Source: Pyronema omphalodes | Lineage: Eukaryota > Ascomycota > Pezizomycetes > Pezizales > Pyronemataceae | DNA: 64,000 bases | Direction of reading: 5' to 3' | Assembly (NCBI GenBank): GCA_024516155.1 | Contig: JAJJXM010000085.1 | Coordinates: 147,583 to 211,582 of the forward strand | Shown here: positions 1 through 11,837 of the stretch, one piece after another | Position numbering within the stretch: position 1 is the first letter of the stretch | How the letters are laid out: each line of letters opens with the position of its first letter | Notes under the pieces: model-generated | Databases searched by the model: none | What the model saw: only the letters and a program-made list of their open reading frames with translations | What the model was told of the DNA's origin: nothing | Position numbers and translations under genes: made by a program

Positions 1-131
1 AGATCGCCCTTCAGCTTGCCAAAGAATACGGCTACCTAGCAATGCTGTGGAAAGACCAACCACCGTCAACCTCCCGAATCTCCAGCTCAATCCTGTTTAA
101 CCTCACTGTCCCAGTACCCCGTCACTAAATC

Positions 132-1274
132 ATGCCTGTCCACAAAACCTTCACCGATCAGCTCTGGGCTAGAATCCAAGATGCTTCCACTGTCCCCACC
201 TTCGACCCCACAGTTGGTCCTGTCAACTTTGTCCGCGGCCTCTGCGGCCATGTTCTCAACGCCCCCGACCATGTCCTGCCTGATCCCGCCCCAGAACCTG
301 ATGTTGACCCCAACCAACCAACCCTGGCTGAGGAAACTGCTCGGGCCAATGCTGCGGAAGCCGAACTTTCCCGACAATGCGAAATCATCACCTGCCTCCT
401 TGCTGCCCCACAGCCTGCGGGCCAGGTTGAGAAACTCCCTGATGCACCTTTGTATGATGGCTCCAGGGATGAACTCCGAGCATTTGTCACCCACCTACGC
501 CTCATGCGCCTCAGTGACCAGGGTCGCTACCCCTCCGCCAGACAACGTGTTGCCCACGCTGTGGGACGCCTCCGAGGTTGTGCCATGCAACAACTGATCC
601 CCTATATCCGCGAAGATGGCGAAACGGCATCCCTGGACGACGTTGAAGATGTCATCAAGGTCCTTCAGGCTACCTTTGCCAAGCCCAATGCAGCTGCAAC
701 CGCCAAACACAAGCTCCAGGCCCTCCGGCAAGGCAAGAAGGAGTTCTCAGCCTACTATGCTGAGTTCTCTAGGTTGGTCTCTGAACATAACTGGGATGAA
801 GGCGCTACCATGGATGCTCTTCGCAATGGCCTGTCCATTGAGATTCTTGAGAAACTCATTGGGGTTCCCCCTGCTGCCAATCTCCGCACCTTCGTCGACC
901 AGTGTCAACACCTGGACTCCCACATCCGTGCCATCGATAATCTGCGAAAGTTGAGAACTGGCTCCTGCACTACCAGTCACGTCACACCCCGTGCAGCACC
1001 ACCCGCCATCGCGCCTGCACCCGCTTAACGACCTGCCCCGCCGAGCATACCCTACTACGGACCTGCCCCCATGGACCTCTCTGCTAATCGACGCAAGATT
1101 ACACCCCAGGAATGGGCTGCTCGCCTAGCTGAAGGCCGCTGCCTCTACTGTGGTGGACATGGACACATGGCTGCAACCTGCCCAAATAAACCGGCCACCC
1201 TTCGTGCTGCAGCAGTTGCACCTAACCCGGTTCCTGAGACTCCCCTCTCTGACGAGGAGTCGGGAAATGCCTAG
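132..1274 (+). pseudogene. gag: G1 gag (capsid plus zinc knuckle) with internal stop
   Basis: The start is the ATG at 132, shortly after the leader. Residues about 90-280 form a retrotransposon capsid-like helical domain rich in charged residues, ending with a QCQHLD-type stretch. A TAA at 1026-1028 interrupts the frame. The same frame reopens and encodes a CCHC knuckle (CLYCGGHGHMAATC, nt 1140-1181), then ends at TAG 1272-1274. The product would form the virus-like particle and bind RNA. The stop could come from CAA to TAA. The gag terminus overlaps the pol frame by about 22 nt and carries a frameshift signal. Confidence 0.85.
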
Positions 1275-4200
1275 ACCAGCCGCACATAGATGGCTATGCT
1301 GCTGGTCACTCTCTTTTGTTGGCTTCATTTAGTTGGAAAGTACCTGGTTCTGGAATTACGAATGCAGTAGTAGAAGGAATGTCAATGGAAGGAAAACATC
1401 TTGTTGTCTATTGTACACTTACCTTCGGTGATAAAAACATTCGTACCCATGCGCTAATCGACTGTGGCGCCACTGGTATCTCCTTTGTTGATGAAGACTT
1501 CGCCCGCCATCACCAAATCCCCCTGCAACCCCTACGAAAACCCCGTGCCCTGGAAGTCATCGATGGCCGCCCTATTGCCTCTGGTGACATCACCCACCTC
1601 GCCCTTGCTGAATGCACCATACACAAGCACCGCGAACAGCTGCCTATGTTCGTCACTAAATTAGGCCACTACCCCCTAGTCCTTGGAATCCCCTGGTTGC
1701 AACTTCATGATGTTGCAATTCGCTTCAGCTCAGCAACAATCACGTTTGGATCACAATACTACCTGGCCCACTGCAACCCAGTACCAACGACTGTCTCTGG
1801 TCTCAGTGAAGAACCTCCAGAAACCTTCCTACACCCACTCTCTGCGGCTCCAGCCAAACTACACATAGCCTCCCAAACAGCATCTTCCTTCTGTCGAGTG
1901 GCTAAGAAACAGAGACTCTCCATATTTTCCCTGTCTCTGTATGAGTTAAATAAAGCCCTCGACAACAAAGTCAACACTCCTGAGGACCTGAAACGAATCG
2001 TACCAACCGAGTATCATGATTTCTTGAACTTGTTCCAAGAGGCTGTTGCCAATAAGCTCCCACCCCACCGACCCTACGACCACCGTATCCCGTTGAAGGA
2101 AGGATTTACACCACCTTTTGGACCCCTGTATTCCCTGTCGCGCACAGAACTAGAGGCCCTCAAGGCATGGCTCGAGGAGAATCTTTCCGAAGGATCTATA
2201 CGACGGTCATCATCGCCAGCAGCCTCACCAATCCTGTTCGTCAAGAAATCCGATGGTTCACTGCGTCTCTGTGTGGACTATCGTGGATTGAATGAAGGAA
2301 CTATCAAGAACCGATACCCCTTGCCCCTGATTCAAGAAACCCTGCTACAACTGTCTAAGGCCAAGTACTTCACAACATTGGACATTCGAGGTGCTAACAA
2401 CCTGGTACGCATGGCAGAAGGAGAGGAATGGAGAACTGCATTTCGCGCTCGTGATGGTCTTTTCGAGTCCCTTGTTATGCCTTTCGGACTTACGAATGCC
2501 CCAGCTCATTTCCAGGCGTTCATCAATGATGTTCTTGGACCATACCTCGACCTCTTCTGTACCGCATACCTTGACAATATCCTGATATATTCCGAACACC
2601 TGGACGACCACCGGAAACATGTTCGCCAGATTCTTGAAGCCTTGAAGAATGCCGGCCTCCACGTAAAACCAGAAGAATGCAAGTTTCACCAAACAGAAGT
2701 CAAGTATCATGGGTTATTGGTTGGACGGAACGGTATCAAGATGCATCCGAAAAAGGTAGAAACAGTGGTAAAATGGCAAAACCCTTGCAACCTCAAGGAT
2801 GTCCAAGAAGGCCTTGGATTTGCAAACTTCTACCGACGATGCATCCGCGATTACTCGAAAGTCGTGGCCCCCCTTACCAGTCTTACCAAGAAGGAAAATG
2901 GGAAACCCGTCCCATTCATCTGGGGTCCGGACGAACAGCAGGCCTTTGATTTGTTAAAAACCTCGTTTACGACCGCACCAGTCCTGCGACACTTTGACTA
3001 TGATCGCGACGTCATATTGGAAACCGACGCCTCAGACTACGTTTCTTCGAGTGTTTTATCACAGTACGATGATGATGGTATATTGCACCCAGTTGCCTTC
3101 TTCTCCAAGAAGCATTCACCAGCGGAATGCGACTACGAGATCTATGATAAGGAATCGATGGCAATTGTCCGCTGCTTCGAAGAATGGCATCCTCACCTTG
3201 AGGGGTCAGCATTCCTCATCCAGGTTCTCACTGATCATAAAAATCTCGAAAATTTCATGACCACCAAGCTCCTGAACCGTCGTCAGGCCCGGTGTCTGAA
3301 TTTTTGTCACGCTTCAACTTCAAGATTATCTACCGGCCCGGTACTGCAAGTGGTAAACCCGATGCCTTAACTCGAAGGTCTGGAGAATTGCCAAAGAAAG
3401 GGGATGAACGACTGTTCGCCAACCAACAGGCTGTCTTAAAACCCTACAACTTACCTGAGAATCTTCAACTTGCTGCCCAAAATCCACCAAAGGAGAAATA
3501 TCCCTCGCTCGAAACATTGTTCACTGAAAGTTACAAGGCAGACCCATTCCCGGAGCATGTCCTGCAAATGCTTGATGATGGAGTCCAACATTCAAAAGAC
3601 ATATCACTTGCCGAGTGCTCAAAACAACAGGGCCGACTCATGTACCGTGGCTGCTAATACGTCCCCAACTATGACGCTCTCTGACCCCGCCTCATTCAAG
3701 ATCACCACGACCCCCCAATAATGGGACATCCAGGACGCGCCAAGACCTACGGACTTCTTTCCAGGGACTACTACTGGCCATCAATGCGGACTGATGTCGA
3801 ACGGTTTGTACGCAATTGTCATACCTGCAAACATACTAAAGCCACAAGACACTCTCCCTTTGGTACCCTCAAACCTCTGCCCGTCCCACATCAACCTTGG
3901 CCAAGCGTTTCGGTAGACTTCATCACTGGCCTTCCTCCATCCGATGGATACGGTGCAATCTGTGCAGTTGTATGTCGACTGACGAAGCAACGGCACTTGA
4001 TCCCTTGCCATACGACCATTACAGCTCAAGGGTTCGCTCAGCTCTTCGTGGATAACATTTTCCGATTGCATGGCCTGCCAGATGTGCTTATCTCTGATCG
4101 AGGACCACTGTTCATCGCCAACTTCTGGAAATATGTTGCATTCTGTCTGGGCATCGAAACGGCAACAAGCACCGCATTTCACCCCCAGACAGATGGTCAA

Positions 4201-4968
4201 ACAGAACGCATAAACGCTGTCACCGAACAGTATCTGCGAGCTTACGTCTCCTACCTACAGGACGACTGGAAAAAGCACTTGTCCCAAGCTTAGTTTGCAG
4301 CAAACAACCAAGTATCGGATACGACTACCCTCTCTGCGTTCTTTGCGATCTACGGCAGGCGCCCAAAGTGCTCCTTTGAACTCAACATCAGAACCGATAA
4401 CCCAGATGAAGTCAACACTAAATCTGTAGCAGAAAGAATGTCACACATTCATGACGTTCTGCGATCGGAAATGAAGTACGCCCAGGCACGAGATACAGAA
4501 GCCGCCGACCGCTCACGTGTACCAGCCCCTGTGTTTAAACCCAACGATCTTGTCTGGTTGGACGCTCGCAACCTGCGCACCGAACGCCCATCACGGAAGT
4601 TGGAAAACAAGCACCTCGGCCTGTATTGTGTTGTCAGAGCCATTGGCACACATGCATACGAACTTGACATTCCCGGCACCATGAACCTTCACCGGACATT
4701 TCCAGTATCACTACTCAACCCTGCCCAGTCGGATCCTTTGCCTGGACAAATACTACCGCCTCCCCTGCCTGTTGGTGTTGATGGTGAAGCGGAATGGTTC
4801 GTCGATGAAATCCATGACAGCCAGGTTAGACGAGGTCGCTTGCAGTACGTCGTGAAATGGAAGGGTGACTACACGCCAACATGGGAACCGGAAGAAGTCC
4901 TTGAAGACGTTACGGCCATAGATGAGTTTCACCAGCAATACCCAGACAAGCCTCGACCTCTCTCGTAG
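1253..4968 (+). pseudogene. pol: G1 pol: protease-RT-RNase H-integrase-chromodomain, degenerate
   Basis: Protease has LIDCGATG (Asp at about 1460). RT has LRLCVDYRGLN and VMPFGLTNAP, but the YxDD box at 2567-2578 reads YLDN, so the second catalytic Asp is lost. RNase H has ETDASDY and DHKNLE. A one-base deletion near 3293 (RQAR then SEFLSRF) shifts the frame. Stops follow at 3655-3657 (TAA), 3682-3684 (TGA) and 4291-4293 (TAG). Integrase retains SVDFITG, SDRG and GQTERIN. The C-terminus (about nt 4793-4950) is a chromodomain with EWFVDEI and YVVKWKG. Chromodomains of this class target integration to modified histones. The copy cannot be functional. Confidence 0.92.
1262..1307 (+). promoter_or_regulatory. 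Candidate -1 ribosomal frameshift signal, G1 gag-pol
   Basis: The heptamer GGGAAAT (1262-1268) sits in the gag frame as G GGA AAT, which fits X XXY YYZ. Five nt later a hairpin starts: GACCAGC (1274-1280) pairs perfectly with GCTGGTC (1301-1307), with an inner CATAG/CTATG stem (1285-1289, 1294-1298). The gag stop overlaps the spacer and stem (1272-1274). Pol lies in the -1 frame and is open from 1253, so the geometry matches a programmed -1 frameshift site. Confidence 0.72.
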
Positions 4969-4993
4969 GAACTCGAGCCTAAGAGGGGGCTCC

Positions 4994-5530
4994 TGTCACG
5001 GCTCCAGCATCGTCACCCGTATTCTGGATTGCCTTAGCCTGCACAGTCATAGAGCACAGCCGCAGGGCTGCGCCACATACCATGTCAGCACCAGCTCAAT
5101 CACCCTGGCAGCCGCAACGCACTAGTCTATCCTTTCCTTATCACCTTCCTTGTGTGTCTTAGTTATCTCAGTTCGTTTCATCAGCACAAGCATCACATTG
5201 TTATCACATGCATTAGGTTGTTGGCTTCCTTGTTTAGGTTCTTGGCTCAGTTGAAAACCCTGTTAGGGTTTCGGTTGTTTTTAGGAGGATTTGTGTATAT
5301 AAGGAGGGCTCTCCCTCCGCTCTGTCTGTTTCCTTTTCTTTCTTCTTTACAGAACGTCTTGTCCAGTTGGCAATTCAGTTACCTTGACAGCTCCTCCTCC
5401 TCCAGTTTTGTCTTCGTCTTGACCTTTGCCTCCTCCTTCCAGTGTCTCCTCCTCTTGATCTACGTTCCTGTTCCTACCCTCTGTCCTGAATACTGCGTAC
5501 CTTGGACGTTCCCTTGAGCCTGTCCCGTTA
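4994..5530 (+). repeat. G1 3' LTR, nearly complete
   Basis: Starts TGTCACGGCTCC directly after the polypurine tract. It contains a TATA box (TATATAAGG at 5296) followed by pyrimidine-rich sequence. The related solo LTR at 24713-25854 ends CGTTACA. This copy ends CGTTA exactly where the LTR of element A begins (TGTGAACC at 5531), so A-type DNA probably entered two bases before the LTR end. Confidence 0.75.
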
Positions 5531-6356
5531 TGTGAACCTGGGCACGGTCCTGACTATGCAGAGGCTTTTCGATTGTTCTTCCAAGTGCTTCGTCCGAGGG
5601 TAGACAAACACTTCGTTCTCTAAACAAACAGACACTTGGTTCTCAAGAACTGATAGAGGTTGTTCCAAAGATAAGCTAGGAAGTAAATCAATCGATGTCA
5701 GGCCGAATAAACTTAAGGGTTGTCTTCGGAGGTATTCGTTGGTGTAGTTAGGTATCGTTCGCGTAGAGGATTAATAGATGATGATGGAGGAGACAGAGGG
5801 AAGACAAACCCTGTTAGGGTTTCGGTTGTTCTTAGGAGGCATTGTGTATATAAGGAGGGCTCTCCCTCCGCTCTGTCTGTTTCCTTTTCTTTCTTCTTTA
5901 CAGAACGTCTTGTCCAGTTGGCAATTCAGTTACCTTGACAGCTCCTCCTCCTTCAGTCTTGTCTTCGTCTTGACCTTTGCCTCCTCCTTCCAGTGTCTCC
6001 TCCTCTCGATCTACGTTCCTGTTCCTACCCTCTGTCCTGAATACTGCGTACCTTGGACGTTCCCTTGAGCCTGTCCCGTTATGTGAACCTGGGCACAGTC
6101 CTGACTATGCAGAGGCTTTTCGATTGTTCTTCCAAGTGCTTCGTCCGAGGGTAGACAAACACTTCGTTCTCTAAACAAACAGACACTTGGTTCTCAAGAA
6201 CTGATCGCGGTTGTTCCAAAGATAAGCTAGGAAGTAAATCAATCGATCACAGGCCGAATAAACTTAAGGGTTGTCTTCGGAGGTATTCGTTGGTGTAGTT
6301 AGGTATCATTCGCGTTGAGGATCAATAGATGATGATGGAGGAGACAGAGGGAAGAC
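5255..6356 (+). repeat. 551-bp tandem duplication across the G1-LTR/A-LTR junction
   Basis: Units 5255-5805 and 5806-6356 repeat with a constant 551-bp offset: AAACCCTG at 5255 and 5806, TGTGAACC at 5531 and 6082. Each unit holds the second half of the G1 LTR plus about 275 bp of LTR-A. The duplication therefore arose after LTR-A joined the G1 LTR. Open frames here are not gene-like. Confidence 0.85.
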
Positions 6357-7983
6357 ATAGGGTCTTTCATAGACTTTCGTGTACAAATTCGCCCAGCCTT
6401 CCTTGGGGAACCAACTGCCAAACTTAGCTTACGAGATAAGACATGGGTAAAAGCTGTGACGCATCTGCTGAGGCTTGCATTATGCTAAGCGCGCAATTAA
6501 ATTAATTGCTCACTTGCCTAATGCTCGCCCTGGTCAGATTAATCCTAGAAATAGCTCACCGTACTACCACACCTTCCAATGAGGTGCTGGGGTTACGCAG
6601 GGCAACTCCGTCTGACTGCATCACGCATGAACTCTTGTGATAATGACGCATGAGTCATTCATCGGATGAGTTGCGCCGTCATAGATCTCCCTAGAGAATC
6701 TCGATTGCAAGTAGAGGTGACTGACATCATAAGGCATCCTGATGCCTTACCGGAGTGGATCACTCCGTCACATTCCTGTGTGATGTCATATGGGCCCCAC
6801 CTGCGCGCACCTGCGCGCAGCCACACCCTGGTGTGGATGCAAACGCCGTCTTGTTCCAAGTTGGCAGCTCTAGGCCCAAGGACGCGTCATATCAGTTCCA
6901 TCAAACAGCTTCCTGAGTGGAGTTCCTTGCTGGACGTCGTCTCGTGCTGATGCACTGTTGACCCTTGTCCTGCATTCCACTGCTGTTTGCTGACTAGACT
7001 CTGCCTTATCTCTTGCCCAACTGTTCACCCAACTCGTAACACCGGATGACACTCTTGCGCTGCATCTGAATCTTCCTGGAATCCTCTGTTCCTAAACACC
7101 GGAGGCCAACACCGTCTGACTGCATCATGCATGAACTCTTGTGATAATGACGCCTGAGTCATTCATCGGATGAGTCGCGCCATCATAGGTCTCCCTAGAG
7201 AATCTCGATTGCAAGTAGAGCTCACTGACATCATGAGGCATCCTGATGCCTTACCGGAGTGGATCACTCCCTCACATTCCTGTGTGATGTGATATGGGTG
7301 CCACCTGCGCGCACCTGCGCGCAGCCACACCCTGGTGTAGATGCAAACGCCGTCTTGTTCCAAGTTGGCAGCTCTAGGCCCAAGGACGCGTCATATCAGT
7401 TCTATCAGACAGCTTCCTGCGTGGAGTTCCTTGCTGGACGTCGTCTCATGCTGATGCACTGTTGACCCTTGTCCTGCATTCCACTCCGGTTTGCTGACTA
7501 GACTCTGCCTTATCTCTTGCCCAACTGTTCACCGAACTCGTAACACCGGATGTCAGCCTTGCGCCGCATCTGCATCTCCTCGGAATTTCCTGTTCCTATG
7601 CAGCCCCTATCGCAGCCGTGTATTGCCGAATACTCCTCAGGTATAAGGAGGTGACCTTTCGTCGTCTTCCTCTTTCTCCATCAGCATCGTTCGTAGTTGT
7701 CTCAAGGGTAAGTCGACACCCTTGAGGTAAGTGTTCCTTTCCCCTTCCCCATCCTGAGTCCTCCGAAACTGACAGTGAATAATAGGTTCGACGCCTCGGG
7801 CCGCGATCCTCGTCAGGTCCTATCGGAAAGTCACGAATCACGTGACGTGGCTAGCCGGAGCTCCCCTGGGGGTCCCGGCTCGGGATACTAACTTCATTAT
7901 TTATTCTCCTGTCGAGTTTGCCATATTCTCCATAGCGTTATATATGATACCAATTCTATCTTCACACATTCTAGGGTGTGACA
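6082..7983 (-). repeat. LTR-A, 3' LTR of element A
   Basis: On the minus strand this LTR starts TGTCACACCC (ending at 7983) and ends GGTTCACA (6082). A G-rich tract (minus strand of about 7984-8000) precedes it, as expected for a polypurine primer. Length is 1902 bp, of which about 503 bp is an internal duplication. Without that it is close to the 1.4 kb of other LTR-A copies. A decayed TATA-like site lies near 6366-6373. Confidence 0.85.
6604..7609 (-). repeat. About 503-bp direct duplication inside LTR-A
   Basis: CCGTCTGACTGCATCA occurs at about 6608 and 7111, and the two following half-kilobases match closely apart from scattered substitutions. Other LTR-A copies (20438-21249, 39842-41096) have only one such block. 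No gene is seen. Confidence 0.8.
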
Positions 7984-8153
7984 CCACCTCGCCCCTGTTC
8001 AAGCTCCGTCCCAAAGCTCGTAGTTCATCATTCTGTGATCGCACCTCGCCGCAGCCAAGTGATTAAGTGATCAATTATAGATGTAGTCCTCCAGCCCCTA
8101 CATCGTACTGCCAACTCAACTTAATGAAAACCACGTGGGAAAAAACATTAAGC
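7984..8153 (-). other. Element A 3' untranslated region and polypurine tract
   Basis: Non-coding stretch between the pol stop (8154) and the LTR start (7983). The minus strand ends GGGGCGAGGTGG next to TGTCACACC. The same arrangement is seen at 52206-52376 in the plus-strand relative. Confidence 0.6.
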
Positions 8154-9869
8154 TTAGTCTTTGAGTCGGTAGTCCCTCGGAGCATCAGGGTGCTTGAGAT
8201 GGAATTCTCTTAGCTTCTCCTGACCTCCTACTGAAAAGTTGTCGAAGGGTTCCGCCGTCCAATCTTTCTTGTTAGGCCACCCAAGCCATTTGACGAGGTA
8301 GAGTACTCTGTTTCCTGATTTGTCACTGCTCATTATCTCATCTATGTCGTACTCCCGGCTTCCCTCAACATCGTCGTCTTCCCTAAGAATTCGATTTGGA
8401 TCTGGTGGAGCTCTTGTACCGATGTGGAAAGGCTCAAGTAGGTAAATATGAAAGACATTATGAATCTTCCATTTGCGTGGTAGTGTGAGACGAATTGCTG
8501 TCGGAGATATGACTTTTTCGACTTGAAATGGACCATGTAATCTGTGATCCAATTTGTGTGATGGTCGTCGTGTTTTGATGTGTCGTCCATCCAGCATAAC
8601 CGAGACTCCCACTTGGTAAGTAGGGGCCTCCTTTCGTTGTAGGTCTGCATACTTCCTCATTCTCTCTTGTGCCTGTTGTAAGGATAACTTTGCTCCTTCG
8701 TGTACAGTATGCCTCCAGTGAGCGTATGCTTTGCTGGCAGGATTTCGGACAGCAGTTGCAGTAGGGTTGCTGGCAATGGGGTTGTAACCGTAATTCGCAT
8801 ATAAAGGTGAAAGTCCTGTAGCGGTGGTCACTGAGTTGTTGTAGGCAAACTCTGCCATTGGCAACAAGTCTACCCAATCGTCCATCTCATGATTGACAAA
8901 AGAGCGGAGGTAGGCTTCAATTGTCTGGTTCAGTCGTTCCGTCTGTCCGTCGGTTTGAGGGTGGAACGCTGTGGACATTCTAGGCTTGATTGCTAGTGTT
9001 CCAAGAAATGCTTTCCAGGTCGTACTTGTGAACCTGGAGTCTCTATCCGAAGTAATGTCTGTAGGCAGCCCATGTAATTTACAAATTTCTTTAGCAAAGA
9101 TCCGGACAAGGTCTGCAGTCGTCTTGCCGTCCTTTTGCAATGGTATAAAGTGGGCCATCTTCGAAAATCGATCAACTACTACCCAGAGTTGATCACACCC
9201 ATTTGATTCCGGTAGGTCTGCAATAAAGTCCATAGCGATTGATTGCCATGGGGCATAGGGTAATTCCAAAGGCTGAAGTAATCCATACTTCAGGTGCCGT
9301 GCCTTTTTGTCTTTTTGACATTCCATGCAACTCTTAACATAATTTATTATTCCTTCTTCCATCTTCGGCCACCAGAAGTTCCTTCGAATTAATGCAATAG
9401 TTTTGTCTTGTCCGAAGTTACCTGCAATTTTAGAGTCATGTTCGGATTCAAGAACTGTATCTGCCAAATCCTTTGGTACCCATAGTTTTTCTCTTCGATA
9501 GAGAATGCCATCTTCTATCGTCAGTGGTTCTTTAATTTTCTTCGTTGCCTCCACATAAATCTGATCCAGTTCTCCAGCTTCCTTGACCATCTTCAAGAAT
9601 TCTGTAGACCATTTAACCAAGGGAATAGAGGAAAGACGTACCGAAGAAGAAATGAAAGATGTTCCTTCTCCAGCAGTGCTGATTGACGAAATCGATGCAA
9701 AATGGCTTTGATGCAGGATCGTCGTGATCGGTTGATCTTCACCTCCCCCCTTTTCATGGCGGAACTGCGGACGTCTAGATAAAGGATCAGGTTTTCCATT
9801 GTACATCCCAGGTCTGTAATAAATTTTGAAGTCAACCCCAGCAAGCTCTTGAGCCCATCTAGCTTGACG
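8154..9869 (-). pseudogene. pol: Element A pol, integrase and chromodomain segment
   Basis: Continues the RT-RNase H frame after a single TGA at 9870-9872 (RQAR follows the stop, so CGA to TGA is likely). The integrase zinc domain has lost one histidine (AGNFGQ where AGH is usual) but keeps CMEC. The catalytic core shows AMDFIAD, SDRDSRF and GQTERLN, the D,D,E set. The C-terminal part ends with a chromodomain (YDIDEIM, YLVKWLGW). The product would insert cDNA, with the chromodomain steering it to heterochromatin. Frame open for about 550 codons. Confidence 0.9.
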
Positions 9870-11267
9870 TCAATTGAGTACTTTTGTTGTTGTAAAGTAC
9901 TCCAGGTTTTGGTGGTCGCTGTACACTTCCACAGTAAACATTGCTCCTTCAAGATATCTTCTCCATACGTTGAATGAATCAACAACAGCTAAGAGTTCCT
10001 TGTCGTGGATCTCATAGTTGATCTCAGCAGGAGTGAATTTTCTTGAATGAAAAGCAATTGGATGCAACTTCCCATCATCCCCTTTCTGGGATAGAACTGC
10101 GCCTAAAGCAAAATCAGAAGCATCAGTTTCAACAATACAGACCTTTCTTGGATCAAAATGATGCAAGATTGGTGCTGTAGTGAATCGTCTCTTTAGCTCG
10201 TCAAATGCTAGTTCCATCGCAACAGTCCATTCCCATTTCTTCGGATCGCCTTTCGTAGATTCTGTAAGAGGACGGCATATTCTTGAGAAGTCCTTAATGT
10301 ATCTCCGATAGAAGTTAGCGAATCCAAGAAAGCCTTGTACTTCATTCAAGGACTTTGGGACTTCCCATATAAGGACAGTTTCCACCTTGTCCTTAGCCAT
10401 TTCAATCCCATTTTCACTTATTATATATCCCAGAAATTCAACTTTCCTTTGTCCCCAGACACATTTTTCCGGTGATATAACCAAACCATTTTCTTCCAAC
10501 CTTTTTAATACTTCTTTAACCAACTCATCATGCTTTTCTTCCGTCTCCGCATGGATGAGTACATCATCAATATATCCAATAACTCCTTGGTCCAACATAT
10601 CCCTAAAGATATGATTCATCATATCTTGAAATGTGGCCGGAGCATTGCTCAACCCACAAGGCATAACCAGAAATTCATATAGTCCATATCGGCACCTAAA
10701 AGCCGTTTTCCATTCATCTCCTTCTTTTATTCTTATTAGATGGTATCCATTCTTGAGATCCATCTTAGTAAATATTTTAGCTCCTCCAACTCTGTCGTGT
10801 AATTCTGACATGAGTGGGAGCGGGTATCGGTTGGCAATTGTTATTTTGTTTATGCCCCGATGGTCAACACATAACCTTAGACCTCTGCCATGGGCCTTTG
10901 GGACGAAGAGAATAGGGGCTGCTGCTGGTGACTTGGACGGTCTTATTTTCCCTGTACGCAGCATGTCCTTTAACCATTCTCTTAGTGTCTCTAGCTCAAC
11001 TTCGTTAAGAGCATAGACAGGTCCCCAAGGAGGAGTTTCTCCTTCTTTAAGGTCATTTGCGTGGTCGTATGGTTTGTGTTCTGGAAGCCTATCTGCTGCT
11101 TCCTTTGTCATAATATTGATCCAACCACGAAATTTCTCAGGGACTTGTTGAAGTGCCTGTGATAGTTCTTCTGTGGTGGATACTGATGAGATATGGCCTA
11201 AAACTAAGGCTTCTGGATGGTCGAGTACATGTCTGTCGACCTGGAGGGAGAAGGCACTGGCTTGCAC
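9870..11267 (-). pseudogene. pol: Element A pol, reverse transcriptase and RNase H segment
   Basis: About 465 codons. RT motifs in order: LRLCVDHRGINK, FTKMDLKNGYHLI, MPCGLSNAPATF and the catalytic YIDDVLIH, all intact. RNase H follows with VETDASDFALGAVLSQ, the Glu of HDKELLAVV and YSDHQNLEYF. The segment ends at TGA 9870-9872 and continues in the same frame as integrase. Upstream it joins the protease region through the 11280-11546 frame. Confidence 0.92.
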
Positions 11268-11279
11268 CTTAGTGCACTT

Positions 11280-11754
11280 CTATTTGCAACGTGTGGAGGT
11301 GAATGAGATCTGGTTCTGATCTCCCCAGAGGTTGCAAGGCTGATGTTGGGCCATCCACCAATATAGAAGGATAGCATCGCAGACGCTATCCAGTGGAGCG
11401 ACTTCGAATGATTCTGCAGCAAAGTGATTGTTATGCTGCAACATGAATGGAACCGTAAAGAATACTCCTGCTTCAGCAACGATTTCATTGTTAAAGTTGC
11501 GAATTTGGAGTGGGGTGTCTCTTTTGACGGTTGGTATTTTGGACAAAGGCTTGGTCCAAGAGGGCCGCAGTAGAGCCTGTATCTAAGAGGACTCTAACTG
11601 TGCGTTGTTGATTCTTGGACCAATTGACAACCATATTGATTATTGGTCTCGGTCCATGGTGAGTAGGAGTCAATGCTAATTCCCTAGTTCCTGGAATAGC
11701 ATCTCCATTGCTCGATCGTCGACTCTTAGTCCTGGTCGACTCAAGGCTGTCCAC
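11280..11754 (-). pseudogene. Element A protease region, frameshifted
   Basis: The first part (to 11491) contains VLLDTGSTAALLD, the aspartic-protease DTGS motif. The reading then switches frame near 11500-11546 into a segment rich in hydrophobic beta-strand-like stretches that leads toward RT. The protease frame is -1 relative to gag upstream, as in G1 and C. A weak slippery candidate GGATTTT (minus strand, next to the gag stop) is present, without a hairpin I can defend. Confidence 0.75.
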
Positions 11755-11837
11755 TGTTTTCCTTTTTGTTCCTGCGCATTTCCCAATTATTGCGTCTTCA
11801 TATGTTTCCTCCTCGTGTGACGCCTCCCTAGAGGACT

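Larger units (their letters stand above)
1..5530 (+). mobile_element. Chromovirus G1 (Ty3/Gypsy, chromodomain class), 5' end outside window
   Basis: LTR retrotransposon with gag, protease, reverse transcriptase, RNase H, integrase and chromodomain in Ty3/Gypsy order. The 5' LTR and leader lie left of the window. A purine tract (aagagggggct) precedes the 3' LTR, which starts TGTCACGG at 4994. The copy is dead: gag has one stop, pol has a one-base deletion near 3293 and three stops, and the RT catalytic motif is changed. It was later invaded at its 3' LTR by an LTR of element A. Confidence 0.93.

Noticed and set aside
5152..6068. Two similar 96-121 codon frames rich in Ser/Phe/Leu
   Set aside because: Both lie in the pyrimidine-rich LTR promoter and leader and are copies of one tandem duplication; no start context or homology.
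6659..7363. Repeated short minus-strand frames in LTR-A
   Set aside because: They reflect the 503-bp LTR duplication; LTR-A copies elsewhere do not keep them open.
7596..7841. Minus-strand frame next to the LTR start as a host gene
   Set aside because: It lies wholly inside LTR-A U3, and equivalent positions in other LTR copies have different frames.
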